Source: JBBRHF01 sp038223055 | GTDB lineage: Bacteria > Actinomycetota > Actinomycetes > JACCUZ01 | Reading direction: 5' to 3' | DNA length: 15,159 nt | NCBI GenBank assembly: GCA_038223055.1 | Contig: JBBRHF010000102.1 | Location: 1-15,159, forward strand | In this document: positions 1 to 6,950 of the stretch, piece by piece | Layout: each line of letters opens with the position of its first letter | Position numbering within the stretch: position 1 is the first letter of the stretch | Notes under the pieces: model-generated | The model's database searches: none | Told to the model about the DNA's origin: nothing | What the model saw: the letters and a program-made list of their open reading frames with translations, nothing else | Position numbers and translations under genes: made by a program

Positions 1-139
1 TCGAACGCACCATCGCCAACCACGTGAAAACCTGGAGGATCCTGCACACCGACTACCGCCGGCCGATCCAAACATTCCCCGAAACAATCACCGCGGTCAT
101 TGGACTGGAGTTCTACCGAACCACATTGTGAATAAGCCT
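1..139 (+). mobile_element. Right end of an IS5-family insertion sequence
   Basis: Only the end of the element is in the window: the transposase C-terminus (stop at 129-131) and about 8 non-coding bases. The boundary near 137-140 is inferred from the neighbouring restriction gene. Its reading frame follows its family up to the codon at 140-142 and then runs into unrelated sequence that overlaps the transposase end. The outer bases, read on the minus strand, are GGCTTATTCAC. A target duplication and the other inverted repeat cannot be checked because the left end lies outside. Confidence 0.7.
3..131 (+). CDS. IS5-family DDE transposase, C-terminal 42 residues (partial)
   Basis: The plus-strand frame starting at base 3 is open from the window edge to TGA at 129-131. 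The visible peptide includes ILHTDYRRPIQTF and ends in VIGLEFYRTTL, a tail I recognise from DDE transposases of IS5-type elements common in actinomycetes (TDYRRP..TF..TI..VIGLEFY). The protein would cut and join the IS ends; the catalytic residues are upstream of the window. The fragment is too short to name a subgroup. Its interest is positional, as it forms the junction that truncates the restriction-modification gene on the other strand. Confidence 0.8.
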   Translation, partial: ERTIANHVKTWRILHTDYRRPIQTFPETITAVIGLEFYRTTL

Positions 140-1165
140 CAAGGTCTTCATCACGTCGTGGTCGACGTCGTGCCAGTCGAACCGGGCGACCCGCCGGGCC
201 AGCGCGGACACCCACCGGTCACCACCGGGCACCTCGACGACCCAGTCAAAGAAATCGTCCTCGACCACGTTGCCGATCTGCGCATCGGCGAACAGACCTC
301 CCCGCAGCAAGGTGGCGGCGCTGACCCCGCCCGCTGTCACATCGATCCCCAGCACCGAGTGCGCAATGATCTCCGCGGTGGCGACCAGCAGCGTGTGCTC
401 GACGAACAGGCTGTCCTCGTCCGAGAACGCGGTGCCCAACGCGGTGGTGAGCAGCTTGGCCCACAGCTGGCGTTTGAGCGCGACCGTGGGACGCTGCCGG
501 TGACCGGCGTAGAGCCGCGCGAGATCGGCGTAGTCCAGTTCATGACCGGGACTGCCGGCCCCCAGCCGCCGACCGATCTCCAGCGCGGTCGGCCGGATCT
601 GGGTGTCGGTGGCCAGCACCGTCTCAACCCAGACCACCAGACGCTCGACGCCGCCTCGGTCCGGGTCGGCGGGAAGCTCCAGCGTGCTGACATGCACCAG
701 CTGGTCGCCGTCGTCGAGCCGCCACAGTGACCACTCGGTGCCGTCGGTGAGCACCCCGACGTAGCGCTGGCCGGTCTGCTCTTGCCGGGTGGCAACGTAG
801 CCGGCGAGCTGAACGACCGCGTCGACCCTGACCCCGGCTCTACGCAGGTCCCGCTTGACCTCGAACACGCACCGGCCCACCTCGACGTCGATGCGCCGAC
901 GGTCCCCCACTGGAGATTCCAGCACCACGTCGTCGAGCTGCTCCTCACCCAACTGGAACGGTGCGGTGAGCAAGAAGTGGTGCAGATCGGCTTGCACGTT
1001 GGCCTCGGTCCGACCTGGCACGCGCCTGGCAAGTGACCGGACCAGGGTCAGCAGGGCAGAAGAGGACGGCGGCACCGGTCGAGCATGCCGCACTCGGACC
1101 CACTCTGCGCGCGCCAACACACCCACGCCGCGAGGCTCGGCATCCCGCGCCTGCGTCCTCACCAC
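113..1165 (-). pseudogene. Type IIG-like restriction-modification enzyme, truncated to its N-terminal nuclease half by the IS
   Basis: The intact family joins an N-terminal PD-(D/E)XK nuclease to an N6-adenine methylase and target-recognition region, usually well over 1000 residues. Only about 340 family residues remain. Asp93, Glu102 and Lys104 (RIDVE...FEVKRDL) form the nuclease core, followed by QLAGYV at 119-124. The block LWAKLLTTALGTAFSD...LFVEHTLLVATAEIIAH is the conserved helical region before the methylase. Homologues continue past DHDVMKTL with a YES(V/I) motif; here the last eight residues (343-350) are IS-derived and then the frame stops. No SAM-binding or NPPY motif is left, so a working enzyme is unlikely. 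The start is uncertain: homology begins near residue 31, so a GTG at 1073-1075 fits better than the first start, but no clear ribosome-binding site is seen. Confidence 0.8.
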
Positions 1166-1379
1166 GGCTTCCGCGCCACCTCCGTGAGCCAGGTCGCGGC
1201 AGGGTGCGCGGTAGGGAGCCGACGCTGCGTCTATCTTCCGGCTCGCGCGCCGAAACTGCCAGACCGGCTGTTCTGGTGCGCTCTTGCCTAGGGTGCAGCC
1301 TGGGGTCGGGGGCGCAGCTCCGACCCTGCCCTATCCATGAGTGGCAGCACTCTCCTCCAAGCCTCGGGCTGGTTGGCGC

Positions 1380-2474
1380 CTACTCGGTGGGCGGAGGTCG
1401 GGTGCCGATACCGCCGGGGTAGGCGCGCAGCAGTAGCGGCGCGAGGCAGACGTAGGAACTGATCAGCACGTCGGCGACGGCGTGGGTCCGTACGTTCAGG
1501 CTTGTTGCCAGCAACAGAACCTGGCCTTCGGCTGCGGCTCGCGCGTCGAAGGTATCCGGGCGCGGCTGAGGGCTCCGGAGACCGACCAGCAGTGGGGGCT
1601 CCGCCGGGGTCCGGAAATGACGCATGTCGAGCACGTCGATGTCGTGGAGACCCTTGTGCAGATCGACGGCCAGCGCGTCGGTCATCGGCAGCGGCACGGC
1701 CGGGTCCCGCTTACCGAAGTGCTCGAACCCGAACACCTCCGGCCCGCCCTGCGCGAGCAACTCATCCAGCGGGAACGCAAACACCGGCGGCGTGATGCCG
1801 AGGTGGCTCAGGTCCAGCAGGTCGAAGCCGGGTGGCTCGACCCCCGAAGGCACCCACTTCAGTACCCCGTACGCAACCTGTCCAGCACGCCGAGCCTGGT
1901 CCAACTCGGTGCGCCGCTCTATATCGGTGTAGCCAGCCGCGGTGGTGCGCGACGGAACGCGCACGCCCAGCAGGGGCCCGTACAGGACTACCACCTGCTG
2001 GTAGGTCTCGGCGGCGCGCAGCCAGTCCGGTTCGAGGTCCACCGGGCCTTGCGCCCTGACGGTCTCACCGCCGACGGCGAGCTCGAGACCAACGTCCGTC
2101 TGCCGCACCGTCCAGCCGGGCACCTGCTCCGCGCGCGCCGGACCCGGCAGACAACGGAGCATCCCGAAGGTGATCGCCGCTTCACAGTGAGCGTCACGCT
2201 GCTGTCCGGCGTCGTCTTCCAAGGTCACCGCGAGCGGCGGCTCGAACAGCACGACCGGCACTCTGCCTGACGGAACTGCCCGCTGGGTCGGTAGCGCCGG
2301 CAGCGGCCCGGTCAGCGTCAATCCGAGCGACGGATCGTCCGCGAACAAGGCGCGCACCGCCGCCCGCGGGTCGGCGAACACCTGCTCAACGTCGCCAAGC
2401 GCGCGGCCCGGCTGGCGGCGAACGGGACGTCGACGTGGCCGACGTTCCGGCCGGCGACCTCGCGACTTGGGCAC
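1380..2474 (-). CDS. Hypothetical protein with a very basic N-terminus (364 aa)
   Basis: I do not recognise this protein. I chose the GTG at 2472-2474 because AGGA lies 8 bases upstream and the product then begins MPKSRGRRPERRPRRR, a basic opening seen on several actinomycete hypothetical proteins. The open frame itself extends 34 codons further up to 2576. The rest is a soluble alpha/beta-looking protein without signal peptide, membrane segments or Cys clusters; it is rich in Pro and Leu in the middle and ends in a hydrophobic stretch (VLISSYVCLAPLLLRAYPG). In the first 25 codons G/C bias at third positions is weaker than in the adjacent frame, so an N-terminal frameshift cannot be excluded. 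It lies 183 bp after the next gene in the same direction, so it may be an independent unit. Confidence 0.55.
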   Translation of the reverse strand: MPKSRGRRPERRPRRRPVRRQPGRALGDVEQVFADPRAAVRALFADDPSLGLTLTGPLPALPTQRAVPSGRVPVVLFEPPLAVTLEDDAGQQRDAHCEAAITFGMLRCLPGPARAEQVPGWTVRQTDVGLELAVGGETVRAQGPVDLEPDWLRAAETYQQVVVLYGPLLGVRVPSRTTAAGYTDIERRTELDQARRAGQVAYGVLKWVPSGVEPPGFDLLDLSHLGITPPVFAFPLDELLAQGGPEVFGFEHFGKRDPAVPLPMTDALAVDLHKGLHDIDVLDMRHFRTPAEPPLLVGLRSPQPRPDTFDARAAAEGQVLLLATSLNVRTHAVADVLISSYVCLAPLLLRAYPGGIGTRPPPTE

Positions 2475-2657
2475 CCCACCGATCCTGTCAGAACCCTTGC
2501 TTCCGAGTGCGCTCCACCGCCATGGCAGTTGGGAGAACCCTGGTAGTGCGTGGTCCTGGGGGGCCACCGCCAGCACCTTCGGCTGCTTCGGGTTGAGAAG
2601 GGGCTGGCTCGTGAGTTGCGGTGCCCGGAGAACCCGCCCGGTCGTTGTGGACTCCCA

Positions 2658-3257
2658 TCAGCTGCGCCGACGGCGACCGGCCTCGGGGTCGAGACCGACA
2701 TCGCGTAGCGCCTTCCACAGCTCACGGTCTGTGGGCCGGACGGTGCCGGCAGATGTCACCGCGGCCCGGTGCTCCGCGATCGCGTCGACGAGCTGTTCGA
2801 TGACCTTGCGGGCTGCAGGATTGAAACCGCTGCCGGCCCTCCCGGCCCAGCCCAGCGGCTTGTCGTCCTCCACGCGTAGCCGCTGCCAACTGTCCTCGCA
2901 GAACCGCGCAAACTTCTGCGCCCGCCGCCGCTGGTGCTCATCGAGCCCGCCGCCAGCGAGCGCCTGCTCGGCCTGGTCGAGGAAGTCTTCAAGCACGTCG
3001 TAGACCCGTTCAGCGAGCTGGTCGTCACGGCCCAGCAGCACCCACAGCTGCTCCCACCGGTCCCGTTCAGGGCCGCCGGGATCGCGGGGCACCAAGTGGT
3101 CGCGCACCAACACGGCGAAGTCCTCCAAAGCCAACTTCAGGAGCGCTGCAGGCCCGAGGGGATCGGGGATGGCAACGGGGGTCTTGACCCTGCTCCATGG
3201 CCGCTCGAGCAGCACCGGGATCGGCCTCCCCATCGTCGTCGTCTCGGCCCCGATCAT
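2658..3257 (-). CDS. Hypothetical helical protein coupled to the WhiB-like gene (199 aa)
   Basis: Function unknown. The start ATG at 3255-3257 overlaps the stop of the WhiB-like gene in an ATGA arrangement, which indicates translational coupling; a second ATG at 3231-3233 (residue 9) is an alternative. The protein is charged and mostly helical, with long amphipathic stretches such as ERDRWEQLWVLLGRDDQLAE and VYDVLEDFLDQAEQAL, and a conserved-looking LGWAGRAGSGFNP turn before another helix (KVIEQLVDAIAEHRAAV). There is no signal peptide, membrane segment, Cys cluster or evident catalytic motif. Co-translation with a WhiB-type regulator suggests a shared role or a regulator-partner pair, but this is inference from position only. 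Confidence 0.7.
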   Translation of the reverse strand: MIGAETTTMGRPIPVLLERPWSRVKTPVAIPDPLGPAALLKLALEDFAVLVRDHLVPRDPGGPERDRWEQLWVLLGRDDQLAERVYDVLEDFLDQAEQALAGGGLDEHQRRRAQKFARFCEDSWQRLRVEDDKPLGWAGRAGSGFNPAARKVIEQLVDAIAEHRAAVTSAGTVRPTDRELWKALRDVGLDPEAGRRRRS

Positions 3258-3814
3258 GCCGCGACGGTGCGGGCGTGCCGGCTGCGACCCGCCCGCGCGC
3301 GCTCATCGGCGCGCCGCTCGGAGTTGAACCGGCGACACTGCCCGCAGCGGCACCCGCCGCGGCGGTACCACCGCAGGCTGCCCTGTCCAGCCGGGTGTAG
3401 CGCGCCAGCCTGATCCCGTTGGTCGGCCGCCGCTGCTTGTGCCCGACGCCCGGCCTGCAGCTGGTCGGCCCGACCCACGCTCAGCGACGCCTCCGCAGCC
3501 ATCTGCTCCCGGTCCGCGGTGGTGGTGGCGGCCCAATACCCCTCGGCACGGGCTCCCAACGCCCACCGCAAGCAGCCGGTCCTGCTCGGGCAGGCCCCGC
3601 ACAGCCGGCGCATCGGCTCGGGTACCAGGTCTCGTTCGCTGTCGGGCACCCAGTCCAGCTCGGTCGTCCCGGCGCAGGCCGCGCCCGGCAGCACCGGCAC
3701 CGGCAGAAACGACTCGGAGGCGCCTCCCTCTGGGGGTGGTGCCTCCGGGTCAACCTGCATGCTCGCAGTGCCCCCAGCGTACGGGTGTCGCGGCGTGTTT
3801 GCCATGGTGGTCAT
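3254..3814 (-). CDS. WhiB-family (Wbl) iron-sulfur transcriptional regulator
   Basis: Wbl proteins bind a [4Fe-4S] cluster and act with the principal sigma factor in actinobacteria. The four cluster cysteines are visible: Cys47 (AACAG), Cys72 and Cys75 (LCGACP) and Cys81 (TGCLRWAL). The following turn, usually G(V/I)WGG, is here AEGYWAATT (90-98). The 186-aa chain is longer than chromosomal WhiB proteins: it has about 45 residues before the first Cys and a basic tail with RGGCRCGQCRR (Cys155, 157, 160) that may be an extra metal site or DNA-binding tail. The start at 3812-3814 follows AAGGGAG; ATG codons at residues 4 and 19 are alternatives. It is coupled to the next gene by an ATGA overlap and divergent from the HTH gene at 3945. 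A TTGACA box lies upstream. Confidence 0.88.
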   Translation of the reverse strand: MTTMANTPRHPYAGGTASMQVDPEAPPPEGGASESFLPVPVLPGAACAGTTELDWVPDSERDLVPEPMRRLCGACPSRTGCLRWALGARAEGYWAATTTADREQMAAEASLSVGRADQLQAGRRAQAAAADQRDQAGALHPAGQGSLRWYRRGGCRCGQCRRFNSERRADERARAGRSRHARTVAA

Positions 3815-3881
3815 GGCGCTCCCTTCGAGCCCTCCGGCTGGTCAGGCCGGTGTCGACGTGGCAAATCGACGTTGATCTGAG

Positions 3882-3911
3882 AGCATGCCCGGCGACGCTG
3901 CGAACTGTCAA
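3882..3911 (-). promoter_or_regulatory. Putative sigma70-type promoter of the WhiB-like gene
   Basis: Read on the minus strand, a perfect TTGACA (3906-3911) is followed after 18 bases by CATGCT (3882-3887), one mismatch from the TANNNT pattern of actinobacterial -10 boxes. This would start transcription near 3875, about 60 bases before the WhiB-like start codon. It lies between two divergent genes, so factors bound here could affect both. This is an inference from consensus only. Confidence 0.4.
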
Positions 3912-3944
3912 CCAACAAGCAGGTGTTCGGGAGAGGTGTGTCGC

Positions 3945-4523
3945 GTGGCGGCTCGTCGAGGAGAGCAGCTGACCTACTGCGACCTCGCGGACCGCATCGA
4001 GCTGGCGCTGGGAGTGCGACCCGCGCTGTCCACGCTGCGCGCCGCCCGCGCGGACAGCCACCGCGGCACGACGCGGACCCGGGTCACCGCCGGTATGCCC
4101 TCCCCCTCCCCGCGACCCGACACGGGTGGCCGGACCGTGTTCAGCGCGCCGGCGGTCGACCGCTGGCTCGCCCGCCACCCGCGGCGCCGGATCCGCCGCG
4201 TGCAGGATCGACTCATCGCAGCTCCACCAACCCGCCGCCCGCAGGCCGTCGCGATGGCCCGCCGCGCCGGGCTGAGCTGGCGGCAGATCGCGGACGCCCT
4301 CGGTGAGGCAGAGGGGACCAGCTACACCCGGCAATGGGCACAGCAACGCTACGGCGGCAACCGGGCAGCTGAGTCAGTTGGAAGCCCGGTTCCGCCGCGA
4401 CCGGGTGTACTTCAGGTCTCCGCGGACTCTGGTGGCGTGGGGACCGCGGCTCGCCGCGCCCGCCTGGCGCCGGTGGGGGTCGGCCGGTCCCCCGCCGCCG
4501 CATCTTCGGCCGGGGCCTGCTGA
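3945..4523 (+). CDS. Double helix-turn-helix DNA-binding protein, probably frameshifted near its C-terminus
   Basis: The GTG at 3945 is preceded by GAGAGG at an 8-base distance; a GTG at 3936 is also possible. Residues 8-75 look like a winged-helix/excisionase-type module: YCDLADRIELALGV, then AGMPSPSPR...GRTVFSAPAVDRWLARHP, the pattern of a recognition helix plus wing and a D(V)xxWL helix. A second HTH follows at about 100-121 (AVAMARRAGLSWRQIADALG). After residue ~140 the frame loses its G/C third-position bias, whereas the next frame (codons starting at 4303+3n) gains it between about 4375 and 4470 and reads sensibly (LEARFRRDRVYFRS). One extra base around 4350-4375 may have broken the gene. 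It is divergent from the WhiB-like gene, and its end overlaps the convergent small gene at 4412-4603. The target is unknown. Confidence 0.6.
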   Translation: MAARRGEQLTYCDLADRIELALGVRPALSTLRAARADSHRGTTRTRVTAGMPSPSPRPDTGGRTVFSAPAVDRWLARHPRRRIRRVQDRLIAAPPTRRPQAVAMARRAGLSWRQIADALGEAEGTSYTRQWAQQRYGGNRAAESVGSPVPPRPGVLQVSADSGGVGTAARRARLAPVGVGRSPAAASSAGAC

Positions 4524-4603
4524 ATGCGGTACGCGGCGCCGCCGCGCACGATGTCGGGGTGCATGACGATCTCGGGTCGCCCTTGCGCGTCGATGTAGCC
4601 CAT
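4412..4603 (-). CDS. Small hypothetical protein (63 aa)
   Basis: No family recognised. AGGAG lies 7 bases before the ATG at 4601-4603, making this start better than the ATG at 4606. The product opens MGYIDAQGRPEIVMHPDIV and then becomes Pro/Arg/Ala-rich and probably disordered. It starts 24 bases after the stop of the ART-like gene and reads the same way, so the two are likely co-transcribed. The last 112 bases overlap the convergent HTH gene at 3945-4523, whose own end looks frameshifted, so one of the overlapping tails may not be real. The first 35 residues are the best supported part. Confidence 0.5.
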   Translation of the reverse strand: MGYIDAQGRPEIVMHPDIVRGGAAYRIQQAPAEDAAAGDRPTPTGARRARRAAVPTPPESAET

Positions 4604-4627
4604 CATTTCGCTCCTGGATGCTGGGGT

Positions 4628-5518
4628 TCAGGTCGGGGTGATGTCGGTCAGTTGGATGACTTGGCGCTTCCCGGTGCTGCCGTCGGGGCGCTGGTAGGTG
4701 GCCTGGTGGGTGCCGGTGACCCGCAGCCGAAGGCCCCGGGGCAGCAGGTGAGCGGTGTCATCGACGCTGTCCGAGCGCCCCAGGTACATGCCGCGGCGGG
4801 TCTGGATCTCGAACACCGCGGTCCGTTGCGCCGCCGGGTCGGCCGGCTCGATCTCGTGCAGGGTGTGCGCGCCGGCGGTGTACCGGTCGAAGTCGACCAC
4901 GGTGCCGGCAGTGAAGTTGCGCCGCAGGAATCCTTCCAGGTTGCTGCGGTTGATCGCCGCGGGCATCTTGAGGTTGCTGTAGATCACGTGGCCGCGGTTG
5001 TTGGCCCGCTCGTAGGCCTGCACGGCCCGATCGACCCGAGCCACCCCCGTGCGCGCGGCGTCGTCGAGGACCTGGGCGTCCCCGGTGGCGTCGGAGAGCG
5101 CGTCGTTGAGCTGCTGCCAGCGCAGCGGCTGGGAGACCAGGCGGGTCATCGCCGTGTACTGGGTGGCGGGCAGCCGGTCCTGCACGGCACGCTTCGCGAC
5201 CGACCGGGCCTTGCGCTGGCGTGAGCTCAGCGGTTGGCGCACCTGCCCGGGTGCCGGCAGCGTGCGTTCCATCCGCGGATGCGCGATCTCCCCGGTGGCG
5301 GCGCGGGGCATCGCCCGTTCCCGGTCTCGTTGCTGGCGGCTCAGACCCGGCATCGACTCCACGTCCCGGTCCAGGCCACGGGCGCCCTCGCGTTCCGCGC
5401 CCCGGTCCCGGAAGGTGGGCGGGTCCACGAGCTTGGCTTCCTTGGTCCCCGGCACCGCCGAGGAACCCCGGTCGGGGTCCACGACGTAGTCCGGGTCGAC
5501 CCGGCGGCTACGCACCAC
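4628..5518 (-). CDS. Hypothetical protein with a degenerate ADP-ribosyltransferase-like C-terminal domain
   Basis: The GTG at 5516-5518 has AGGAGG 6 bases upstream; the frame is open further up to 5704, but that part lies in the tnpB element. The 296-aa product has a low-complexity Arg/Asp/Glu/Pro-rich N-terminal half (1-105), a basic linker with SSRQRKARSVAKRAV and a C-terminal domain from about 158. The order of elements there, FTAGTVVDFDRYTAG, then FEIQTRRGMYLG, then LLPRGLRLRVTG, recalls the ADP-ribosyltransferase fold, where a hydrophobic strand, Ser-Thr-Ser and ExE-x-LLPxG occur in this order. The expected Arg, STS and catalytic Glu are not seen (DDTAHLLPRG instead of ExE), so it would be inactive or only distantly related. 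It was probably once downstream of the replication operon before tnpB inserted. Confidence 0.65.
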   Translation of the reverse strand: MVRSRRVDPDYVVDPDRGSSAVPGTKEAKLVDPPTFRDRGAEREGARGLDRDVESMPGLSRQQRDRERAMPRAATGEIAHPRMERTLPAPGQVRQPLSSRQRKARSVAKRAVQDRLPATQYTAMTRLVSQPLRWQQLNDALSDATGDAQVLDDAARTGVARVDRAVQAYERANNRGHVIYSNLKMPAAINRSNLEGFLRRNFTAGTVVDFDRYTAGAHTLHEIEPADPAAQRTAVFEIQTRRGMYLGRSDSVDDTAHLLPRGLRLRVTGTHQATYQRPDGSTGKRQVIQLTDITPT

Positions 5519-5615
5519 GACTGCCCTCCTCTGGCTTGCGATCTGCCCGCGTCGGCCGCGCATACGGGCCGGCTCTACTGCGGGGAAGGTGCTTATCATG
5601 AATCGGGGGCGGAAA

Positions 5616-5635
5616 CCCGGTCCTTCAGGGCCGGG
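5616..5635 (+). repeat. Left-end subterminal hairpin of the tnpB element
   Basis: CCCGGTCC pairs with GGGCCGGG across a TTCA loop (8 pairs, one G-U). In IS200/IS605 elements such imperfect hairpins near the ends are recognised as single strands by the Y1 transposase TnpA. No tnpA is present here, so mobility would need one in trans. Confidence 0.7.
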
Positions 5636-5702
5636 AGGAAGCCCCTGCTGATTGCGGATCGGACACCGGGTGTTCTGTCGGACCCTGCGAATACGGTGCC
5701 GC

Positions 5703-6893
5703 ATGGCCCGTTTCCGTCTCTACCCGACACCTGAGCAAAAGGTCCTCCTGTTGGAACAGACCGGGCAGGCCCGGTTCGTGTGGAACCTGGGGTTGGAGCA
5801 ACGCCTGATGTGGCGCCCTGGGCGCGGGCCGACACCGGGCTACAACGCTCAGTCCGCACAGTTGACCGCGGCCCGCAAGGCCGAGCCGTGGCTCGCGGCG
5901 GGGTCCCAGACCGTGCAGCAGCAGGCGTTGCGCGACTTGGAGCAGGCGTGGCGCAACTTTTTCGCCGGCACCCACCGGCGCCCGACCTGGCGCAAGGGAG
6001 GCGTCCATGAGGGGCTGCGGATTGTCGGTCCGCAGGCTGTGCGGGTCCGGCGAGACAACCGTCGTTGGTCCTCGGTGTTGGTCCCGAAGGTCGGGTGGGT
6101 CCGGTTCCGGCGGACCCGTGCCCTGCCCGGCGCGAAGTCCTACCGGGTCACCCTGGACCGGGCCGGACGCTGGCACATCGCGTTCGCCGTGATCCCGGAC
6201 CCGATCCCCGCACCCGGGACGGGGGAAGTCGTGGGCGTGGACCGGGGTGTGAAGGCCGCGGTCGCCCTGTCCACCGGCGTGGTCTCGAGCCCGGCCGGGC
6301 TGAGGCCCAAGGAGGCCGAACGGCTGCTGCGGTTGCAACGGCGCCTGGCCCGGGCCCGCCGCGGGTCCAACCGCCGCGCCAAGGTGAAGGCCCAGATCGC
6401 CCAGGTGAAGGCAGGGGAGGCGGACCGCCGTAAGGACTGGGTGGAGAAGACCTCGACCGACCTGGCCCGCCGTTTCGACGTGATCCGCGTGGAAGACCTC
6501 AACGTGGCTGCCATGACCCGCTCCGCGAAGGGCACGGTCGACGCGCCGGGCCGCAACGTGCGGCAGAAGGCCGGGCTGAACCGGGGCATCCTCGCCGCCG
6601 GCTGGACCAGCCTTGTGGCCCGACTGGGCCACAAGGCCCCCGGCCGGGTCGAGCACGTCAAGGCCGCGTACACGTCGCAGACCTGCAACGCCTGCAAGGT
6701 GGTGGACCCCAGATCGCGTGAGAGTCAAGCGCGGTTCGTGTGCACCTCGTGCGGGCACCAGGCCCACGCCGACGTCAACGCAGCCTGCAACATCGCGGCA
6801 GGGCATGCCGTGACAGCGCGTGGAGACAGGGCGAAGTCGGCCCGGTCTGTGAAGCGCGAACCTCAACTCGCTCGACCTCCCAAGGTCGCATAG
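5703..6893 (+). CDS. tnpB: TnpB, RNA-guided RuvC-like nuclease
   Basis: TnpB uses an omega/reRNA made from the element's right end to cut DNA next to a short target-adjacent motif; it is the ancestor of Cas12. I chose the ATG at 5703, giving 396 aa starting MARFRLYPTPEQK, the usual N-terminal motif; the frame is open from 5652. The three RuvC acidic residues are present: Asp180 (GVDRG), Glu264 (RVEDLNV) and Asp357 (HADVNAACN). The C-terminal zinc ribbon has Cys328/331 (TCNACK) and Cys347/350 (VCTSCG), with DPRSRESQARF between. The length is normal and no stop or frameshift is seen, so the protein looks active. It runs against the flanking operon and ends 11 bases before the right-end hairpin, as expected for an overlapping guide RNA. 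Confidence 0.95.
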   Translation: MARFRLYPTPEQKVLLLEQTGQARFVWNLGLEQRLMWRPGRGPTPGYNAQSAQLTAARKAEPWLAAGSQTVQQQALRDLEQAWRNFFAGTHRRPTWRKGGVHEGLRIVGPQAVRVRRDNRRWSSVLVPKVGWVRFRRTRALPGAKSYRVTLDRAGRWHIAFAVIPDPIPAPGTGEVVGVDRGVKAAVALSTGVVSSPAGLRPKEAERLLRLQRRLARARRGSNRRAKVKAQIAQVKAGEADRRKDWVEKTSTDLARRFDVIRVEDLNVAAMTRSAKGTVDAPGRNVRQKAGLNRGILAAGWTSLVARLGHKAPGRVEHVKAAYTSQTCNACKVVDPRSRESQARFVCTSCGHQAHADVNAACNIAAGHAVTARGDRAKSARSVKREPQLARPPKVA

Positions 6894-6950
6894 CAGTTGG
6901 AATCCCGGCCGTTCACGGGCCGGGAGGATGTCAACGCAGCCGGTGTGTGA
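6800..6950 (+). ncRNA. Predicted omega/reRNA of TnpB with guide
   Basis: In characterised systems the guide RNA scaffold overlaps the 3' end of tnpB and runs through the right-end hairpin; the guide is the flanking DNA just after the element. Here the scaffold would cover the tnpB tail and the hairpin 6904-6924 and end at TCAA (6934). The guide would start at 6935 with CGCAGCCGGTGTGTGACC, that is, the 3' end of the minus-strand HTH gene. The 5' end is a guess. Confidence 0.5.
6904..6924 (+). repeat. Right-end subterminal hairpin of the tnpB element
   Basis: CCCGGCC pairs with GGCCGGG around a 7-base loop (GTTCACG). It matches the left-end hairpin in sequence and orientation. It would serve as both transposition end and the final stem of the TnpB guide RNA scaffold. 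Confidence 0.7.

Larger units (their letters stand above)
5592..6934 (+). mobile_element. IS200/IS605-type element carrying tnpB only
   Basis: The element has no tnpA, as in IS1341-type derivatives. Both ends carry similar subterminal hairpins in the same orientation: left 5616-5623/5628-5635 with a TTCA loop, right 6904-6910/6918-6924. Each is framed by related sequence (GGAAACCC...GGGAGGAAG on the left, GGAATCCC...GGGAGGATG on the right). The right end finishes in TCAA (6931-6934), the right cleavage tetranucleotide known for IS608. The left boundary, near the TTATCAT at 5593-5599, is approximate. It is inserted head-on between two minus-strand genes, separating 6931-7578 from 4628-5518. 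Confidence 0.8.

Noticed and set aside
128..730. 200-codon plus-strand frame after the transposase
   Set aside because: It is antisense to the restriction-modification remnant, which shows a clear nuclease motif and family blocks.
3305..3330. tRNA-like 3' end (GAGTTGAACC)
   Set aside because: It lies in the coding sequence of the WhiB-like tail, and no acceptor stem or cloverleaf can be drawn.
5625..6866. 413-codon minus-strand frame opposite tnpB
   Set aside because: tnpB has all catalytic and zinc motifs; the antisense frame has none.
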